NCBI GenBank assembly: GCA_002049455.2
Contig: KV919106.1
Location: 1-64,000 of the forward strand
Direction: 5' to 3'
DNA: 64,000 nucleotides
DNA from: Porphyra umbilicalis
Lineage: Eukaryota; Rhodophyta; Bangiophyceae; Bangiales; Bangiaceae
A model generated the notes under the pieces. The model ran no database searches. It worked only from the letters and a program-made list of their open reading frames with translations, and was not told the origin of the DNA. Both the position numbers and the translations under genes were made by a program. Position 1 is the first letter of the stretch; every line of letters begins with the position of its first letter. Positions 1-10,049 of the stretch are shown here, in pieces.

Positions 1-9
1 TAACAAAAT

Positions 10-812
10 CTGGGTACCCATAAAGTTGGCATATCGGTAAATTTGGTCGATAAACAAAATCGGTAAAGGTCGGTATCCCGATCGATAATCGATATTGGCC
101 ATTCGCTCAACGGTCGGTACATGTCGGTATGGTACTTATATTAGTATTTAAAATTGGGAGGAACTCGACCGATGCGACACAACGAGCGAGGCACGTGACA
201 GACCCACTATATTTTGTCACCGACCAGACAGACCAGCAAACCAGCCGCGACAAATATGATAGTCAGCGCACAAGGCACCAGTGTCTGGCAAAAAGACCCT
301 CCCGTGCCAGTCCAGGTGGCCAGCTCTGCCCGAGAAAGGGTGCCCACTGCCATCTCATGACGTGCCTGGGTGTCTCCAGAAGGTAGTGTGACGGTTGCGC
401 AACATCTGCGCCACCGAGCTTCCTTTGTGTTATACTGTGGGCAGCAGGGTGAGCGAGCAGTTTGCTACCGACATAATGCATGAGGAAAAAAGTGCGTGGC
501 TTGGCATGCAAGAGAATCGTTGACGGGGGGGCGAAGGGACGGGTCCAAGCTAGCCCAGGTCAGTCACGGTCGAGGTCGTGGCGCTGGTTTGGTGGGGTGC
601 AGAGGCGAGCAGTTGGTACGGTCGGGTCTTGTGATGGTCTATGAGAGAGGGTACGAACGCAAGTGGTGCTCTAACTACACATCCCAAGGATTGGAGTTAT
701 CAAGAAACTTAAAATACCGAGATATCGGTACGAAATCGGTAAATCGGTATACCGATCGGGAAACGGTATCCAGAATCGCAACGTTCGGTAAATGCCAACC
801 TTAGTACCCAGG
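10..812. mobile_element. MITE-like element with imperfect terminal inverted repeats
   Basis: The left end (10-32) and the reverse complement of the right end (788-812) both read CTGGGTAC, then a short variable spacer, then GTTGGCAT, giving imperfect terminal inverted repeats of about 23-25 bp. Just inside both ends are many CGGTA/TACCG words (30-130 and 710-797), some forming small palindromes. The interior is much lower in GC than the surrounding genes and has no convincing ORF. No target-site duplication can be read, because the left flank is only nine bases long. This looks like a non-autonomous DNA transposon, but the family is not identified and the element might extend beyond the window. 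Confidence 0.5.
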
Positions 813-1483
813 TCCTCGTCGAGCCAAGATTGACCCAAAGGAGGGAGTAACAGTCAACCGCCGTCGATCAATCACCAAAGTCCCGTTTGCAATTAATTCT
901 TCGAGCTTGTCAGTTTTCGCCTGAGCAGTTCAGTCGGTGAACGTGAGTCCCAAAGCCCCCCCCGTCTGATCGGACCACCCGCAGTCCCCACGCCTGCAAA
1001 ACCGAGCCGATCACGACGGTGCCTGCGCGGGTCCACCCCTCTCACCCGTGCCCCTACTGAGGGTGCGGCCCTTTGCATCGCCAGCTCGCCCCTTGAGCGC
1101 TGAAAGCGCTCTCCTACGCTCATCTCAGACAATCGAAGCCAATCTCCCGACCAGGACGTGCACCCCGGGTGCAGACGGTATGGCCACTGTGGCCGCGCGA
1201 GAGGCTGGGAGGGCCCCGATCACAGTCCACAAGGTCGGGCGGGTAAACTCGCGCAGCAGCCGGCCCGTGCACGACGCGCAGCGGGTGGCGGGCGGAGCAA
1301 GCAGCGCAGAAGAGGCCGCTTGCCCCTCCCCGCCGCCACGCGCGCCCACCCCCCCACTTCCCGCGCCCCGACTCTGCATCCCCACTCCCCAACCACCACT
1401 CCCCTCCCCACCCACCGCCGCCGACACACCTACTCACCCACCCACCCATCCACTCCCCCCCCCCTACCCCCACGCGCTTTATC

Positions 1484-1885
1484 ATGGCCTTTGCCACCCC
1501 CTTTACCGGCGCGGCCGTTGCGGCGCGCCCGACCGCCGCCACCGGCGTGGTCTGCCGCACCCCCCCAATGGCGGCCGCCAAGCCGTCGGCCGGCGCCGCC
1601 GCTGCCGCGCTCGCCGCCGCCGCCCTCCTTGCCGTGGGCGCGCCGGCGCTCGCGGCGGGCCCCCCCGTCAAGAGCCCGACCATCCAGTCGGACGTGCCGC
1701 TGGCAAAGGCCCGCGAGTTCCCGCGCGGCAACACCCTCGCGGAGCACCTCAAGCCCACCGTGACGGCGGAGGGCAAGGTGCTGGGCGGCCTGACGCCGAC
1801 GGGCAGCACGACGGGGGCGGCCAAGGCGATTACGGACAAGACGCCTGGCGTGGGCGCGATTACGCCTGGGCAGAAGAAGAAGTAA
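1484..1885 (+). CDS. small plastid-targeted, probably thylakoid-lumen protein of unknown function
   Basis: A 133-residue ORF with an Ala-rich bipartite-looking N-terminus. Residues 1-35 resemble a chloroplast transit peptide (Ala, Thr, Pro and Arg, almost no acidic residues). Residues about 38-58 are a hydrophobic Ala/Leu stretch ending in ALA before AGPP, like a thylakoid-processing site. The mature part would be about 75 residues, polar, rich in Gly, Thr and Pro, and ends GQKKK. There is no CxxCH, iron-sulfur or other cofactor motif. The ATG sits in a good context (tttatcATGG) directly after a C-rich leader. I do not recognise the mature protein; localisation is inferred from the presequence only. 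A second protein of the same design lies at 27836-28246. Confidence 0.72.
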   Translation: MAFATPFTGAAVAARPTAATGVVCRTPPMAAAKPSAGAAAAALAAAALLAVGAPALAAGPPVKSPTIQSDVPLAKAREFPRGNTLAEHLKPTVTAEGKVLGGLTPTGSTTGAAKAITDKTPGVGAITPGQKKK

Positions 1886-2559
1886 GCGGGGGAGGGGGGG
1901 GCGATCGGCACTCCAGGCGGCAACGGCTGTTGTATAGGAAGGCGGAGGGTGACGGTGGGGGGGGGTGCGGAGAGGGGGTAGCGTGAAGCGCAGAGGTGGA
2001 GCCAATGATCTGTCAGGTCGCACAGCGTGCTCGGCAAGACAATTTTTCCCTTCCACGCTCTCGTCTCGGGCGGTACGTGCGCGGCGGCTCGGTCGCGCCG
2101 GTCCTTGCCGCTCGGCCACCGGCTCGTTTCTTTCCACCAGACGGGGCGGCGGCATTGATATTGGCTACCGCTCATGACACGGCATTGCTAGGATGGTGTG
2201 ACAGCAGTACAACAAAAAGCCGCGTGTCTCTCAGGCGGCCACTGGAACGCCCGCGCGCTGCGCGGCGCGTGCATGGGCAGGTGGCCGCGTGGCCGACCTG
2301 TCGGCGGGTGCCGACTGGGTGGCTGGTTGGGTGTCGGGGCGCTCAATGCCAGCGAGCAGGCGCCCCGTCTTGCGCCCACGCTGCCAACCACCGCCCGCCA
2401 CGACCGACGGCGCCCACACAAAAAAGAGGAAAACACGAGGCGCACGGCAGCGTCACCAGCAAGAGACCAACCTACGATCGCCGCCACACCACCGCCACGC
2501 CCGCTCAGCCGCCCGCCCGCCCGCCACCCGCCCGCTCCATCCGCCGCCGCAGCCGCTCC

Positions 2560-3511
2560 TGCGCGCGGCGCTGACCCGGCGACAGCCCCGCCTCGTCGTC
2601 CCCCCCCCCCCCCCCAGGCGTCGCCCCCAAACGCATCGGTCGGGGGCCACCCCGCCCCCCCCCCCCCCCCCCCCGCCCGCCGCCGCCGCAAAATCAAACG
2701 CGTCGGCGGCCATGGCGCCGCCGGCACCCCCCCCGCCACCCACCCCCCCTCGGGCGGCGGTTCCACCCCGCCGCCGTCCCCCCCCCGCCGCTCGCGGCGC
2801 GCCCGCACCGCCGTTGCTGCCGACGCCGCCGCCGCCTCGGCCGCGGCGGCGGCGGCCCACACGTCGCGTCCCCCTCCTCCCCTCCCCCCCCAGCGGGTCG
2901 GGCGGCCGCCCCCCCCCCGCAAAGCGGTACTTTCCCGGTGGCGGTGGCGCCCCCCCCCCCCCCCCCCGGCCCCCGCCACCCGCGGGGGCCCCCCCACCAG
3001 CGGGTAGGGCGCCGCACCCTCCTCCCCCCCCCCCCCGCCGCCGCCGCCAGCCGATCGGCCATGGCCGCCCGCACCGCCGGCGGCACGTGGGTCTGCAGCC
3101 AGGCGCCGTCGACCCCCCCCCCCTCGGCGGCCGACGCAATGGCGCGCACCTCGTTGGCGAGCGGGGACCCCTCGTCGAGGGCGGCGAGGCGCTCCGCGGC
3201 GCCCGAGGCGGCGGCTTCGGCGACCGCCACGGTGGCGGCGGCGGCCGCCGCGAGGGCCCCCACGTCGACAATGATGCGCGCGATGACGGGCGGGCGCCAC
3301 AGCCGCCGCACCGCGAGGGCGGTGGCGAGCGGCAGGCCGACCGACGCGGCGAGGGCGGGGAGGGGGGACGACGCGGAGCGGCTTGCCGCCGCCTCGGCGG
3401 GCGTCGGCGTGTAGTGGGCGGCACGGGCGGCGGCAAAGGCGGCGGCGGCAATGTGGGCCGACGTGGGGGGGTGGCGGGCGCCGCCGGCCAGGGGGGGGGG
3501 TCGCCCTCCAT
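2560..3511 (-). CDS. probable protein-coding gene of unknown function, frame disrupted at homopolymers
   Basis: From a minus-strand ATG at 3511 the reading begins MEGDPPPWPAAPA. After a G/C run near 3465-3471 a coding-like reading continues in another frame to about 3030. It contains a hydrophobic stretch around LATALAVRRLW and then alternating helix-like segments such as ERLAALDEGSPLANEVRA and WLQTHVPPAVRAAMADRL. Beyond the C-run at about 3025-3038 the most coding-like frame changes again (PYPLVGGPPRV) and becomes Gly/Ala/Pro low complexity. The balanced composition of the 3470-3030 part, against Arg/Pro noise in the other frames, is why I think a gene is present. Function is unknown; a membrane protein is possible. 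The frame changes could be assembly indels, short introns or decay. Confidence 0.38.
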
Positions 3512-3658
3512 GACCGAGTGTGGCGGGCGTCAACGGGGGGGTCGCTGCAGGGGAGGACGAGGCAGCCGACGTGGAGGCGACTCTGGGCGACAGGCACTGT
3601 GCAGCTTTGATACAAAGATTTCCAAAGAGATGCATGTCTCTCGAAAAACACGTGGTTA

Positions 3659-4379
3659 GTGTCTATTCTACCACAGAATCGCATCAAATGATGCGGTGCT
3701 GCGCATCAAATGATGCGGTGTCGGAATCGCGGTTTTCGGGGCATCTGAGTGGGAATCGGCCCTTTCGGCACCTATAAACTCACGTTGTTGCTGTTCTCGT
3801 CGGCAATATGGAGCTGGGTGGTCGCCATGTCAGCCCAGCGTAAAGAAGACCCGTTGAGGATGACCCTTATATGAAAAAAGTATCAAAGCCGACTCAGAGG
3901 GCATCTGTTGGCGGGGCCGAGCATCTCTCTCCCCCCCCCCCCCCCTCCAGAACCCCCAAGTACGTCGATTTGGACTTGAAACAGCCACTGTGGGGGCCCC
4001 GCGTACTCGTCTTGTTCGACGTGCGGAGGCTGTCCGAACATGTTGTTTCTGCCTAGGGACACATCTGTGTCTCATAGAAAGGGTACGTGGAGTCTCCTGG
4101 AGCCGGACAACCCACGAAGAGCTCTGCTTCGTATGGGGCGGGGGGAGGGGTGGACATGGCAGGATGGTCTGCTGGGTGCTTCCGCGGCATCGCCTGTATG
4201 GGAAGGAAGAAACATATTCTGGGCGGCCTCCTTCTACTCCAAGGATAAAAAGCCTACACAGGACCCGATCCTGCCGTCAGAATGAACAGCGGAGCAGCCA
4301 TTCTCTCGTAGCAGAAGACAGAAAAACCGCATCAATTGATGCGAATCGCATCAAATGATGCGGTCGGTAGAATAAACAC
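3659..4379. mobile_element. MITE with TA target-site duplication and Tc1/mariner-like ends
   Basis: The left end reads GTGTCTATTCTACC immediately after a TA (3657-3658). The right end is its near-perfect reverse complement (GGTAGAATAAACAC), immediately followed by TA (4380-4381). That gives a 14-bp TIR with one mismatch and a TA duplication, as in Tc1/mariner-class elements. Just inside each end are two 14-bp palindromes of the type GCATCAAATGATGC, at 3681-3694 and 3703-3716 on the left and 4329-4342 and 4348-4361 on the right. No transposase ORF lies inside the 721 bp, so it is non-autonomous. A related pair of ends, head to head, is seen at 34685-34706. Confidence 0.8.
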
Positions 4380-4683
4380 TAGACTCGGAATGAGTCACCA
4401 GTGATTCACTCGCGAGTCGTGCGGCTGGCACCGTGCAGCTGCCGTCGGCCCCCGCCACACACCGTGCGGCCGCAGCCGCCGGCACCGCGGACGTCTGCAG
4501 GGCCGCCGGAAAACGCGTGCGGTTCCCGTGTCTTCAAGGCGCCGCTGACAAGTGCGTCGGCCACCCCGGATCCCGCCTATCGATGACTGCGCGACGACGC
4601 CCCCACGTCAACCGCTCGCCCCGCCGACCGGCGCTTGCCGCCCGTGCCGACCCGACGACCGCCTGCCACAAGCCAACGCGGCC

Positions 4684-5238
4684 ATGGTCCACCCGCCCGC
4701 CGCCACGACGCTGCGCTGCTGCAGCAACTGCCACCAGCCGTTTGTCGGCAATGGCCCGGGCATCCCCACCTCGGACGTCGTCGCCTGCTGCGCCGAGTGC
4801 TACTGGTCGGTGGCCATGGACCCGACGGGCGCCCGCCGGCGGGAGCAAAAGCGCAAGAGCCGCGGCGTGCGGCGGCGCCACGGGGGGGCGGGCGCCGCCG
4901 CCGCCGCCGCCGCCACGGCGACCGCGGCAAGCGACGTGCCAGCGACGCGGCGGCGGCGGCGGCAGCGCACGGAGGGGGGGCCCGTGGCACCACCGCCCGT
5001 GTGCCGCCACGGCGTGCGCGCATCGACGGCGGGTGCGGCCTGTATGTGGGACCATGACGGCACGCCACCGGGGGAGCGCGCCAAGTGGCTCTGCGGCTGC
5101 GCGGTCGACTGTCCCCACCGTCAACCGTGGGGGGCGGACGAGTCGGAGCACGCAATGTTTGAGTTTCACATGCGGACGATATCGCAGGAGGAGGGGGTTG
5201 GCGCGGCGACAGAGACGGAGCCAGCCAGCGGTGGGTAG
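4684..5238 (+). CDS. Cys-rich putative zinc-binding protein of unknown function
   Basis: The ORF of 184 residues begins at the ATG at 4684. The same frame is open further upstream to an earlier ATG at 4552, but that part is low complexity. Residues about 10-40 contain CCSNC and CCAEC, spaced like the two halves of a zinc ribbon. A basic Arg/Lys stretch (RREQKRKSRGVRRRHGG) and an Ala-rich linker follow. The C-terminal half has another Cys/His cluster (CRHG, CMWDHD, CGCAVDC) and ends with an ordinary acidic helix-like tail. Cys-x2-Cys pairs plus a basic patch would suit a nucleic-acid-binding protein, but I recognise no family. Confidence 0.55.
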   Translation: MVHPPAATTLRCCSNCHQPFVGNGPGIPTSDVVACCAECYWSVAMDPTGARRREQKRKSRGVRRRHGGAGAAAAAAATATAASDVPATRRRRRQRTEGGPVAPPPVCRHGVRASTAGAACMWDHDGTPPGERAKWLCGCAVDCPHRQPWGADESEHAMFEFHMRTISQEEGVGAATETEPASGG

Positions 5239-5813
5239 ATCGTGAGCAAGGGGGGGGCTGGTCCCGTGCGCTAGGAGTGTGCCTTGGACATATGCTGTGC
5301 ACAAGTTGTCCCTCGTCGACTGTTTGTAGCGGCGGTGCAGGTCGCACACAAGCCGCCTCCACACGACATCCATTGTATTGTACTTGTAAATAGATGCTCA
5401 ACGTCATCACGAGGAGTCTCGGGCGAGCGCCGCCGCCACCGCCATTGTCACCCGCTGGTTGCTCCGTGTTGTCCTTGGCCGGCGGCGGCCGCCTGCACGG
5501 CGGCCGGGGTGTAGCTATAGGGCGGTACGTGGGGGTGCGTGGGGACGGTACGTGGGGTGCGTGGGGTGGTGCCGAGGTCGCTGCCTCGGCCGCGTAGGGG
5601 ACCCATCACACATTTAGTCGAATGAAGTTTTTCAATTATTCGTGGATCAACTCGTCCGGTCGCCGCCGGTGTCCGCTTCGGGTTTTGGGCGTCGACGAGG
5701 GGACCCGACCGCAGCGTCGTTAACTACCGGCGCTGTCGCGCTCGTTGTCCTCTCTCTCTTCAGGCTCTTCTTTGAACGCCGCCTTCCCTGCTCCTCAGCC
5801 CCTTGCGGCCATC
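5239..5813. other. intergenic region and probable PWP1 leader
   Basis: No supported gene. A CTCTCTCTTCAG sequence ending near 5762 would be a good 3' splice site, so a 5'-UTR intron in the PWP1 transcript is possible. A short AT-rich stretch at 5610-5640 is the only clear drop in GC. Confidence 0.35.
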
Positions 5814-7799
5814 ATGCTTTCCGCCGTCTGTTGGGTTCCACCCGGGCGCTCCCGCACCGACCTGCCCGCGGACGCGGGCAGCGTCCCACCCCCACCCCCC
5901 AACGACACTGGCGACGCCGCCCCCGACGCTGGCGCGACGGACCCCGCCTCCAAAGGCGCCGCCGATACCACCGGCGACGACGCCAACGATGCGGTGCTGA
6001 CATCTGACACGGACGAAGACGCTGTCGACGTGTCGGACGTCCTCTCGTCGGGCGTTGAGGCGCTCGCGCTCTACCAATCCAACGCGGACGACCCCGTGCT
6101 CTCTGCCGCCGCCGCGCCCGGCGAGGACCCCGACGCCGTCTATGACGAGGAGGAGCTGGGCGACGTCCTCCTCCGCCCGACCGACGCGCTAGTCATTGCG
6201 GCGGTCGCCGAGGAAGACGCGTCGCTCCTCGCCTTTCACGTCGTTGAAGCGGCGGTGGCCTATGGCGACGACGGCACGGCAATCATTGACACGGACGATG
6301 AAGAGGGCGCCGTCGGGCCAGACGGTCAAAAGGCGGTAGAGGAGCCCTACGTACCCCACTCGTACGTGCACCATGACTTGATCCTGCCGGCCTTCCCGCT
6401 TGCCACCGCGTGGACCGACGGCCGCGTCGGCGGCGCGCCAGCGGGCGGCTCCTACGTGGCCGTCGGCTCGTTTGGGCCGGCCATTGACGTATTTGACGTC
6501 AACGCGCTCGACAGCCTCGAGGCGGTCGTCACGCTCGGCGGCTACGCGCCCGAGCGGACGCCAGCGGCGGGCGGGGCACCCCCCCGCCGCCGCCGTCGGG
6601 CGGGCGCCACCGCCGCCGCCGCCGCCGCCGCGGCCACGGCCGCGTCGTCGACCGCCCGCCTCGTCGACGGCTCCCACACTGGGGCGGTGATGGCCCTCGA
6701 CTGGCACCCAACGCAGCGGGAGTACCTCGCGTCCGGGTCGGCCGACGGGACGGTCAAAGTGTGGGACGCGGAAACGGGGGTGGCGTCGACGACGCTCGGC
6801 CACCACGCGGACAAGGTGCAGGCCGTCGCGTGGTCGCCGACGGACGAGGCGGGGCTGCTGACCGCCGCCTTTGACGGCCGCGTCACCGTTGTCGACGTGC
6901 GGGCGCCGCCGGCGCTGCCGGGGGGGGGAGGGCGCGCCATCCGCCTCCCCGCCGACGTGGAGGCGGCCGCGTGGTTGGGGGGCGGCGCAGGGGAGGATGG
7001 CCTCCCACCGGCAGGCACCGCCGTGGCCGTCACCACCGAGGACGGGGAGCTAGCGTTGCACGACGTGCGCAAGTTGGGTGGCGGCGGCGGCAAAACGAAA
7101 AAGGGCAAGACGCGCGCGCAGCCGACGCTCCTCGCGTCGGTCGCCGCGCACACGGGGGCCGCGACCGCCCTCGCGCAATCCGCCGCCCTCCCCGGCCTCC
7201 TCGTCACGGGCGGGACGGATAAGCTCGTGCGCGTGTGGGACGCGGCCGCCCTCATTGCGGGCGGACGCGCGGCCGCCAAGGCGGCAGCACCGCCACCGCC
7301 GCCGCTGTGGGAGTCGGACGTCCACGCGGGCGCCGTCTTTTCCGCGGCGCTCCTCCCCCCCGCCCCCCCGGGCGTGTCGTTGGCGGCCGACGCGCCCGCG
7401 GCGGCGGGCGTGTCGCCCTTTGTCCTGGCCGTCGGCGGCGCCAAGGGCGCCCTCGTCTTGACCGACTTGGCCGTTGCCAGCGACGCGGTGCGCGGTCGCT
7501 GGGGGGGGGTGCTTTCGCCCGACCTGCGGTCGGCGGCGGAGCGGCGGGCGGCGCGCAACGCGCGCGTCGGCGGCCGCATCGCGACGGCTCGTGCGCGGCG
7601 GCGGGCGCGGGGGGGGGGGGGGGGGGGCGCCGGCGGGGGGGGGGAGGGGGGGGAGGGGGCCGACGACGATGCGGCGCTCAGCTCGAGTGAGGCTGGCGAC
7701 AGCGAGAGCGAGGGGGACGACGATTCGGACGCGGGGGCGGGGCTGGACGACGAGACGGGGAGTGAGATGGAGGACGAGGGCATGGACGAACAAAATTGA
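5814..7799 (+). CDS. PWP1: PWP1 family WD40-repeat protein (ribosome biogenesis)
   Basis: 661 residues. The start at 5814 is chosen because MLSAVCWVPPG matches the conserved PWP1 N-terminus; the frame is open upstream only as low complexity. An acidic region follows, then at about residues 185-250 the family block YVHHDLILPAFPLATAW and an IDVFDVNALDSLEAVVTLG-type segment. WD repeats then appear, clearest at about residues 287-320 (HTGAVMALDWHP, SADGTVKVWD), 325-360 and 445-480 (GGTDKLVRVWD). A Gly run encoded by 19 consecutive G (7609-7627) precedes a strongly acidic Ser/Asp/Glu tail (about 614-661). PWP1 proteins act in the nucleolus in pre-rRNA processing and rDNA chromatin regulation; that role is taken from the family. 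The Gly/Ala/Arg insert between the N-terminal block and the first WD repeat is lineage-specific low complexity. Confidence 0.93.
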   Translation: MLSAVCWVPPGRSRTDLPADAGSVPPPPPNDTGDAAPDAGATDPASKGAADTTGDDANDAVLTSDTDEDAVDVSDVLSSGVEALALYQSNADDPVLSAAAAPGEDPDAVYDEEELGDVLLRPTDALVIAAVAEEDASLLAFHVVEAAVAYGDDGTAIIDTDDEEGAVGPDGQKAVEEPYVPHSYVHHDLILPAFPLATAWTDGRVGGAPAGGSYVAVGSFGPAIDVFDVNALDSLEAVVTLGGYAPERTPAAGGAPPRRRRRAGATAAAAAAAATAASSTARLVDGSHTGAVMALDWHPTQREYLASGSADGTVKVWDAETGVASTTLGHHADKVQAVAWSPTDEAGLLTAAFDGRVTVVDVRAPPALPGGGGRAIRLPADVEAAAWLGGGAGEDGLPPAGTAVAVTTEDGELALHDVRKLGGGGGKTKKGKTRAQPTLLASVAAHTGAATALAQSAALPGLLVTGGTDKLVRVWDAAALIAGGRAAAKAAAPPPPPLWESDVHAGAVFSAALLPPAPPGVSLAADAPAAAGVSPFVLAVGGAKGALVLTDLAVASDAVRGRWGGVLSPDLRSAAERRAARNARVGGRIATARARRRARGGGGGGAGGGGEGGEGADDDAALSSSEAGDSESEGDDDSDAGAGLDDETGSEMEDEGMDEQN

Positions 7800-8440
7800 T
7801 GGAGAGGGGGGGGAGTGGGGAGCGTTCCTTACGACCATGTTCGGTGCGCGGTCGCGTTGTTTGGGGGGTGGGCGCGTCAGCGTGAGCGGCAACCGCCGAG
7901 CCGGCGGGTGCGGCGGTGAGGCGTCTGTCGTGCCCGCGGCCGACGGGGGCAGAGGCGGAGGGGCGCCTCGTACGCGCTCTGCCTACGTGCGTGCGCCACC
8001 GCGAGGGGTCCCGGCCGCGGCCGGCGCTCCCGAGCGCGACGCTCACCGCGTTCGTTGTGTGGGCAGGACTCGGTCACACCGGCTAGGTAGTGAGACGGCA
8101 CCGTGGCAGCCACGGTAACGGAGAGCCACCAGCGTTGCTGGAGTGGCGGCAAGCCGCCCTGCGGCAACAGGCGGGCAGACGGCAGCGCCGATGGGGACCG
8201 CAACAGATTCCAAAAAAAAAAAAGATCCTGTCAAGAAGCGACCGGGAAAAAAACAGCGCAACATGGGCGGGCACAGCTACCAAGCGACCGGAAACAAAAC
8301 AAAAATACAAGAACCCCCAACACACTACAGGCGGGCTGCTACGCCCGTGGCGGCCGTGGCAACGCCCGCAAGGGATCGGTCTACGCACGACGGACGCCTA
8401 CGCGCCCGCGCGGGCGGTACGGTCAACAAGGGTGGGGTGC
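7800..8440. other. intergenic region between convergent PWP1 and profilin genes
   Basis: 3' ends of two convergent genes. It contains an A-rich tract at 8211-8223. No ORF with sensible composition is present. Confidence 0.4.
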
Positions 8441-10049
8441 TTAGAAACCCGACTCGACAAAATAGTCACTGCAGGGGGCACCGAGGATACGAGTGGGACA
8501 GGCAGCGCGGCAATGACAGGCAATCGTGGTGAGTCAGATGGGTACATCGCTGCCGCAACGCCGCCGCGCCATCACAAAACAACTCGCAGGGGCGGTCCGA
8601 CAAAAAATATGCGGGGCAGATGAATACAGGCACATCAGGCACAGCAACCCCTCCGCAACGTACGCCAGGCGACCAATATCCGTGTTGACCTTGCCAAACG
8701 AAGCGCCGTTGGCGTAGGCCGGGTCGTGCACGCCAACAAGCAGCGCGCTGGTCGTCCGCATGACAATCACGCCCTGGGAGGACTTCCCCTCCTCCTTGCA
8801 GCGGCCCTGGATGAACGGCTGTAAAGACAAGCGAGAAGAAAATAAACATGACCACCCACAAGAGGATGGAGCTCGACACGCTCCGCGTCAGGCAACAGAT
8901 CCCAAGTTACCCAAACCACAGGACAAGCAAATGACACGCTCACGCACGCACACGTTGCGAGACAGGTGCGATCCGCACCGATACCATGTTGACTCGCAAT
9001 CCAGAGAGTTACCCCGCCCGGTGACCCGCTGACCCGTGGGGGGCACCGGGCGCCTTCCACTCCCGCCACCGGCCTCACCCCCAATTCACAGAAGGCATCC
9101 CAAACGTACCACGCCACCCTCATCGTCATCAACCTCGCCTCGTGTGAAGGCGTACCGCTGCCCCGCCACGCTGAAGCCGGGGCCGGCAATCGACTCGAGA
9201 GAGGTTGAGGAGAGCAGCGTCGCGAGGGACTTGGCCTCCTCAGGCAGGACGCTGTAGCCTGGGGAGCATGCCCAGGTGGTCCCGTCGTGCCCGACAATCG
9301 CTGCGTCACGCGGCGGGGATAGAGGGCGGGGGCAGCAGCGGGCGGTGGGCAAGGAACGAATGAACCAACGAATGATCCGGCAAGAGACGGGCACATGCAC
9401 AGCAGTGTCAGGCACCATGGATCATGCTGACAGGCGATCCCACCTCGCTCGCTGATCAGAGATAGTGGAGAAAATGGATGGCAGCACGCAAGCGTCAACC
9501 GGGTGAAGTCACAGGCGAGCACAACGTACAGGCATACGAAAAGCCAGCAGCCAGCAGCTGGTCGTCAATGTACTGCAAATAGTCAAGCAGCCAAATAATG
9601 CAGGCAGAACGAAGGTCCAACGACAGCACAGCAAGATGGGATAGTCAGCACAGGCGTGCAAAAAAGGCCTGGTCGACCCGAGTCTGACTCGCTCACCAGG
9701 CCAACCCAGGTACAATAGAGCCGGGAATCAAAGAGCGACCAGGACACCACCTGCACTCCACCCCCTCCCCTCTTCTCTTGGATCACGCACTGAGCAGACG
9801 CGCTGAGCAGACGCTCTAAGCGTGGCTCGCACAATACACCCAGCTGCCTCGCAGATAAGAGCAGGAACCCCCTATCCGCCTTCCCTGGTGCTCCATAAAC
9901 ACAGGAGACCAACAATGACAGTCTCCCAGCCGCTCCTGCCGCAGGCCACGGCCGGTCGGCCGGCCGACACCACGAACGAGCAGCCAAAACAGAAACGCAT
10001 CGGACACAAGCCAGCCAGACGTCGGTCAACCTACGCTCTGCCACGACAT
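8441..10049 (-). CDS. PFN: profilin, five exons
   Basis: The complete gene can be assembled from splice sites, giving a 143-residue product. Exon 1 is 10049-10035 (MSWQS), exon 2 is 9572-9530 (YIDDQLLAAGFSYA), exon 3 is 9300-9110 (IVGHDGTTWACSPGYS onward), exon 4 is 8818-8664 (GVIVMRTTSALLVGVHDP) and exon 5 is 8468-8441 (DYFVESGF, then TAA). The four introns are 462, 229, 291 and 195 bp; donors are GTAGGT once and GTACGT three times, and all acceptors are CAG. Phases join exactly (0, 1, 0, 2). MSWQ-YIDD at the N-terminus, IVGHDG-TWA in the middle and a DYFVESGF end are the classic profilin signature. Profilin binds monomeric actin and poly-proline and promotes actin assembly in the cytosol. 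An acidic insertion (EVDDDEGG) at the exon 3/4 junction is unusual. The gene is convergent with PWP1. Confidence 0.94.

Noticed and set aside
5814-7799. PWP1 as the missing WD40 (ESC/EED) subunit of PRC2
   Set aside because: The N-terminal MLSAVCWVP and YVHHDLILPAFPL blocks are specific to PWP1; it is an ordinary ribosome-biogenesis gene 30 kb away.
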